The notes under the pieces were generated by a model. It was given only the letters and a program-made list of their open reading frames with translations. It searched no databases and was not told where the DNA came from. A DNA stretch of 64,000 nucleotides, taken from NCBI GenBank assembly GCA_033439265.1, contig JAVTVX010000020.1, forward strand, positions 18,432,001 to 18,496,000, read 5' to 3'. The position numbers were made by a program, and so were the translations under genes. Below, one piece after another: positions 59,842 to 64,000 of the stretch (within the stretch, counting starts at the first letter, position 1; each line of letters begins with the position of its first letter). The stretch is from Dillenia suffruticosa. Taxonomy: Eukaryota > Streptophyta > Magnoliopsida > Dilleniales > Dilleniaceae.

Positions 59842-61831
59842 GTTTATCTCGACATTTCATTAAATTCACTACATTTAAGGTCTTACTTCCCTAATTAGTG
59901 TATTTTAGGATTTTCGTTATATATGTTCAAACTATTTTAATGATATATTTTCATTATATCTACAATTGAATTAATGTTTACTTAGTACGTATCACTCCAT
60001 TTATAATTGTTACCTTTTTTTTAACTTTCTGCCTTTGGAAATATTCATTTATTTTAAATTGTTGGCTTGGTGGCGCCCACGGCTGTCGCCGGAATTTAGA
60101 GAAATGAAAGTCTGATCCAAGATTATCTTGTCCAACCGAAAATCAGGAGGGGAGAAAGGAGAGGCTGTCAGAAATTCAGCAAGAAGCCGAAACACCATGC
60201 GAGAATTATGGACCGAAGCTGGGAAGATTGGGTTCAAAATTCAATGGAGTTGACAACTAACTTCACAGTCAGCGAAAGAAACGAAGAACATAACGATGGA
60301 AAACGGTCGCTCTGGCTCGGAATTATTTTGCCCCTTTGGTTCAAAAAGTCTTGAGATGACCCCGCAGATATCTGCCCCATCGCTTTATTCCCTAGCGCCA
60401 ATTTTCAACGTTAAATGTTATAGAAATATTAAATATTAAAATTAAAAAGAAAATATAAAATGGAGATAAATTAATTAAAATCAAGAGGATTAACCCAAAT
60501 AGACCCCAAGTCATCAAAATTGGTGTATCTAGAAACCGTGCCATACGGACTCAGTCAAATGTGAAATAAATGAGAATTGTGGACCTCTAAAATGCTCCGT
60601 TCTAAGGTTAGACAAAAATAACATTAAACAACCCAAAATTTTCAATGTTTGATTTCAAGTCCCAATAAATGGTCAATTCGTCTGTTGTGGGAAAACCAAC
60701 AAAATTGAACCATGATGTTCATAAATGCCCATCCAACCTTACCAAGGTTGATGCTTTTCCTGAGGTTCAACGCTTTTTGCAGCTTAGCTTAAATAAATGC
60801 CGGCAATTTATGAGGGAGTTAATAGTTGTTTTCCGCTGCCGCCCATGGCTTGAGACCCGCACTTATTATGTCCGTCGGCATGCAGAGGATGGTCCGATGA
60901 TTTAAGATATTTTTTAAATAAAATTTTAAATTTAAATTTTATATGCACAATCAAGATGATTATAAGGAGAATTTTATATTTTATATGTCAAAATTTAAAT
61001 ATCTATGAATACAAAAATGAAACACAAAATTTCTTGGTTCTTGGTTTTATATTTAAAATAAGTAGTACCGTACTCTAGATTGCATGGATACAAAAATAAA
61101 AAATAAAACGAATACAAAATGATACAAAAAAATAATATTTATAAGAATACAAGAAAAAAAATATGGGTAAAACATGTAAATATAAAATATATAATGTTTT
61201 TTATATAAATAATAAAATAGTCATATTTTATAATAAAAATCTAAAATGATCAGAGTGTAATTATTAATCATAAAACAAATAATAAAAAATTATAATTATA
61301 GTTAAATAAACAAATCATTTATTAAATATAAAATATATAAATATAAAAAATATAAAGATTTTGTATAAATATTAATTTATTTATGATTTAAAAATGGGAA
61401 ACATTTCAAAAATAGGAAAATATTAATGTTGAAAAGTTTCCGTGTAGCATAGACTATATTTATCCTCTTTCTCTATCATTATTATTGTTTAAAATAAACA
61501 TTTTATGTAAGTAAGATCCTTATTATAATACTTAAGAATAGCATTTATGCTTTATCCCATATTCTAGCATTTTTAATTAGCAAAAAGAAAATAAAAAGTA
61601 GTTGACCAACGAGAAATATTCAATAGAATTCCACGGCTAAATTTTGTTTGTTTCTTTATTTTTTTAATAAAGGTTAATACACTTTTGATTTGACCTTTAG
61701 ATATCTCTCTTGAATAAATTAAAAAAAAATTATGGCCCATGGTCTTAATTTCATCTAAATTTTAGTTTATTTAATAAAAATACACATTTAATTTTATGCT
61801 TGAAACTTTTTTACAGAATAATCAAACTTGG
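59842..61831. other. Intergenic stretch, no firm gene
   Basis: AT-rich, apart from 60050-60420 and 60660-60905 which are less AT-rich and look more complex. A 47-codon + strand frame starts MENGRSGSELFCPFG at 60297, and a 78-codon frame spans 60669-60905. I recognise no domain in either. 60905-61830 is very AT-rich without structure that I can name. Confidence 0.45.
60669..60905 (+). CDS. Unrecognised short ORF (78 codons)
   Basis: Starts at ATG, ends TAA. Composition is balanced for this window (FPEVQRFLQLSLNKCRQFM, WLETRTYYVRRHAED). No family recognised, no visible promoter or partner exon. It could be an exon relic, part of an unrecognised element, or chance. Included because it lies in an otherwise unexplained stretch. 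Confidence 0.15.
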   Translation: MVNSSVVGKPTKLNHDVHKCPSNLTKVDAFPEVQRFLQLSLNKCRQFMRELIVVFRCRPWLETRTYYVRRHAEDGPMI

Positions 61832-62481
61832 TGTATACAGGTCACAGAACGGGCCATCACAAAATAGGTCATTACTAAAAGTTCAAACACTTTATTTGTC
61901 AATATTTATAAGTTGAATCGTAATCGACTGTTTGAGGGATGAAAACTTTATTTTTATCTGATGTGAACCCGTTGAGTATAAAAACCCTAGAACCCACGAA
62001 CAAGTTAATTTAGCCCAAAAATTGTCCCAACGAATTATTTGAACCGGTGGAATTAAAAACCTCAACCCTTGCCCTAAAGGAGGAAAAACTTAAGGTATAT
62101 GACCTTAGACCCGTTTCTCACTAGATCAAGAACCTTGGTATAAAGATGGAATGAATGACGTCACAATCTAGATGGTTCGAAACCTAGATTGATAAGTCAA
62201 AGAACTAAACAATACTCATATCTTGAATAAGTTCAAGTTCTCAAAAGAATAAGACATGTGTGAAGAATGCTCACAATTTTATTAATTCTCTCCAAAGTGT
62301 TATTTTACACAATGTATAATGACCTATTTATAGCCTAAAGGTAAAAACATAATTAGCAACTAAAAATTTAGTAACTCTCTAAACAATAAATAATTAGAAA
62401 ACTAAAAGTTACAAAAAAATAAGAATTAGGAAACTAAATAAATCAAACTATTTTGACCAAGTCTTGCTGCTATTTTATTCA
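61832..62481 (-). repeat. Probable 3' LTR of the edge gypsy element
   Basis: The internal border is set by the purine tract: the minus strand reads AGAGAGGAAGAAAA then TGAATAAAATAGC. A TATAAATAG box on the minus strand at 62325-62333 is a plausible LTR promoter. The outer border near TGTATACAGG at 61832 is a guess. Confidence 0.55.
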
Positions 62482-62500
62482 TTTTCTTCCTCTCTTGGTT
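62482..62500 (-). other. Polypurine tract of the edge gypsy element
   Basis: On the minus strand AAGAGAGGAAGAAAA immediately precedes the TG of the LTR. Confidence 0.6.
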
Positions 62501-62597
62501 TTGGGTAGTTTTGGGCATTTTATTCTTCCAACTGGGCTTGTATAAGCATAATTGAGGCCCCTTTGGGTTCTATATTTATTTGGGCTCCAATTTCTTG

Positions 62598-64000
62598 TTA
62601 TAAACCTCCCTGAATTAAGTTATTCAGTGCTTCTTTGAATCTTTTAACTCGGGCCTTTGTCACCGGCCCAACTGAGACTTGAGTTGGGTCTCGTGAATTC
62701 CTTACAATCTTGATGATCTCATCATTCCCCTCCTCTTGAGAAGGATTTGTCCTCAAATCGTCACATACATCAAAAGGACTCAAGTTAGTAATATTGAAAG
62801 TAGCACTAACATGATACTCATCTGGTAAATCAAGTTTGTAAGCATTGTTCGTTGATCCGTTCTAACACTTGAAAAGGACCATCTCCTCGGGGCAACAACT
62901 TGGAACGTCTCTGTGCCGGAAATCTTTCCTTCCGCATGTGTAACCAAACCCAATCACCGGGTTCAAAAATCAACTTGTGACGTCCCTTGTTAGCTTGTTT
63001 GATATATTGTTCGGTCCTCCTCTCTATATTGAACCGTACTTTCTCGTGAAGTTGTTTCACAAATTCTGCTTTTCTCTTACCATCTAAATTCACTTGCTCA
63101 GAAATAGGTAAATGTAAGAAATCCAAAGGAGTTAAAGGATTAAAACCATAAACAATTTCAAACAGTGAGAATTTAGTAGTAGAGTGAACAGCACGATTAT
63201 ATGCAAACTCAACATGTGGCAAACATTCTTCCCAAGTTTTAATATTTTTACCAATGACAGCCCTCAACAAAGTGGATAAAGTTCTGTTGACTACTTCTGT
63301 TTGACCATCAGTTTGAGGATGACAAGTTGTTGAAAATAAAAGTTTCGTTCCTAACTTTCCCCATAATGTCTTCCAAAAGTAACTCAGGAACTTAGTATCC
63401 CGATCTGAAACGATTGTTCTAGGCATCCCATGTAATCTCACAATTTCCTTAAAGAATAATTCCGCAATATGAGAAACATTGTCAGATTTATGATAAGGAA
63501 TAAAATGAGCCATCTTAGAAAATCGATCTACAATTACAAAGATCGAATCTCGTCCATATTTATTCTTAGGTAAACCCAATACAAAATCCATTGAAATGTC
63601 AATCCAAGGTGAACTAGGAATAGGTAGGGGTGTGTAAAGACCATTAGGTAAAACCTTAGATTTAGCTTGCCTACAGGTAATACATCTACCACAAAATCTC
63701 TCAATGTCTCGTTTCATATGTGGCCAATAAAAGTGTTCTTGTAAAATTGCCAAGGTTTTAGCAACTCCAAAATGTCCCATTAACCCTCCGCTATGAGATT
63801 CTCGAACTAACAACTCTCTCAATGAACAATTTGGCATGCACAACTTATTTTCCCTAAACAAAAAGTTCTCATGCCTATAGAACTTGCCCTCAGCAGACTT
63901 TTCACATGCACTATAAATTTCTCCAAAATCATGGTCATCATGATAAAGTTCTTTAATATGCTCAAAACCAAGAAATTTGGCATCAAGAGTAGAGATTAAG
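62598..64000 (-). pseudogene. Gypsy integrase and C-terminal polyprotein, one frameshift
   Basis: The frame is open from the window edge; the TTG at 63861 is not a real start, because upstream codons continue ([10 protein letters not shown]). Zinc-binding region: [17 protein letters not shown] with the HH pair, and [13 protein letters not shown] with the CC pair. Core: [20 protein letters not shown] (first Asp), [14 protein letters not shown] (second Asp), [17 protein letters not shown] (Glu), so D,D,E are all present. [14 protein letters not shown] is the post-core GDxVWV-type motif. At 62846-62853 one extra base appears to shift the frame and creates the stop at 62830; in the other frame SPFDVCDDLRTNP continues to 62598. 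No chromodomain was seen. The element would encode cDNA integration. Confidence 0.85.

Larger units (their letters stand above)
61832..64000 (-). mobile_element. Ty3/gypsy element, 3' part, minus strand, runs off the window
   Basis: A probable 3' LTR (about 61832-62481) is followed on the internal side by a polypurine tract and an integrase-containing polyprotein that continues to the window edge. The reading frame is intact over about 380 codons. This is one of the better preserved retroelements in the window. The left LTR border is approximate; no target duplication can be tested without the other end. Confidence 0.85.

Noticed and set aside
60049..60237. Minus-strand 62-codon ORF ending at 60049
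   Set aside because: Reading frame without recognisable domain or clear partner exon; not sufficient for a gene call.

Overview
This is a stretch of plant nuclear DNA, most likely from a eudicot. It is AT-rich intergenic sequence built almost entirely from transposable elements. The evidence is two CACTA (En/Spm, CMC) DNA transposons with TNPD/TNPA-type genes, Ty3/gypsy and Ty1/copia LTR retrotransposons primed by plant tRNA-iMet or tRNA-Asp binding sites, an RTE-clade LINE, and tRNA-derived SINE-like sequences. I found no convincing host protein gene, rRNA, functional tRNA gene, CRISPR array or organellar insert.

Layout, left to right. 1-7089 is the right part of a CACTA element on the + strand (CACTA-I). 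It holds a TNPD-type transposase with one nonsense codon, a TNPA-type gene with an open splice model, subterminal repeats and the terminal CACTA end. 7093-9735 is a decayed Athila/Tat-like gypsy tail. 9739-10850 is a short non-autonomous CACTA-like element with a 3-bp target duplication (ATT). 10854-12407 is AT-rich DNA with no gene seen. 12413-15125 is a coding-less TG...CA unit with a GC-rich block (copy A). 15131-15955 is pyrimidine-rich DNA and an ATT microsatellite. 16138-19410 is a nearly full-length but decayed RTE LINE.

20046-37268 is one Ty3/gypsy element on the minus strand (TSD TATAC), inflated by nested insertions. Copy B of the TG...CA family (24414-33458, TSD ATATA) sits in its gag, and an Athila/Tat-like gag-protease element (26616-31712, TSD CATTC) sits inside copy B. 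Copy C (34329-37151, TSD GAATT) sits in its right LTR. 37704-45511 is a Ty1/copia element on the minus strand (TSD AGTCT, LTRs of 561 and 563 bp). 45990-47270 is an older copia fragment on the + strand with a minus-strand SINE-like insertion carrying A-box and B-box motifs. A perfect AAT microsatellite of about 191 bp follows.

48934-59838 is a structurally complete 10.9-kb CACTA element (CACTA-II, TSD ATA) with TNPD and TNPA genes broken by several stops and frameshifts. 59842-61830 is AT-rich DNA with a few unexplained, more complex stretches. 61832-64000 is the 3' end of another minus-strand gypsy element: LTR, polypurine tract and an integrase frame that runs off the window with one apparent frameshift.

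The genes do not form host pathways; they are the mobility machinery of separate elements. The most informative observations are the nested insertions with readable target duplications, the coding-less TG...CA family with GC-rich blocks in two of three copies, different 2-kb expansions in different TNPA introns of the two CACTA elements, and a gag-protease retroelement whose 3' LTR is cut to about 500 bp.
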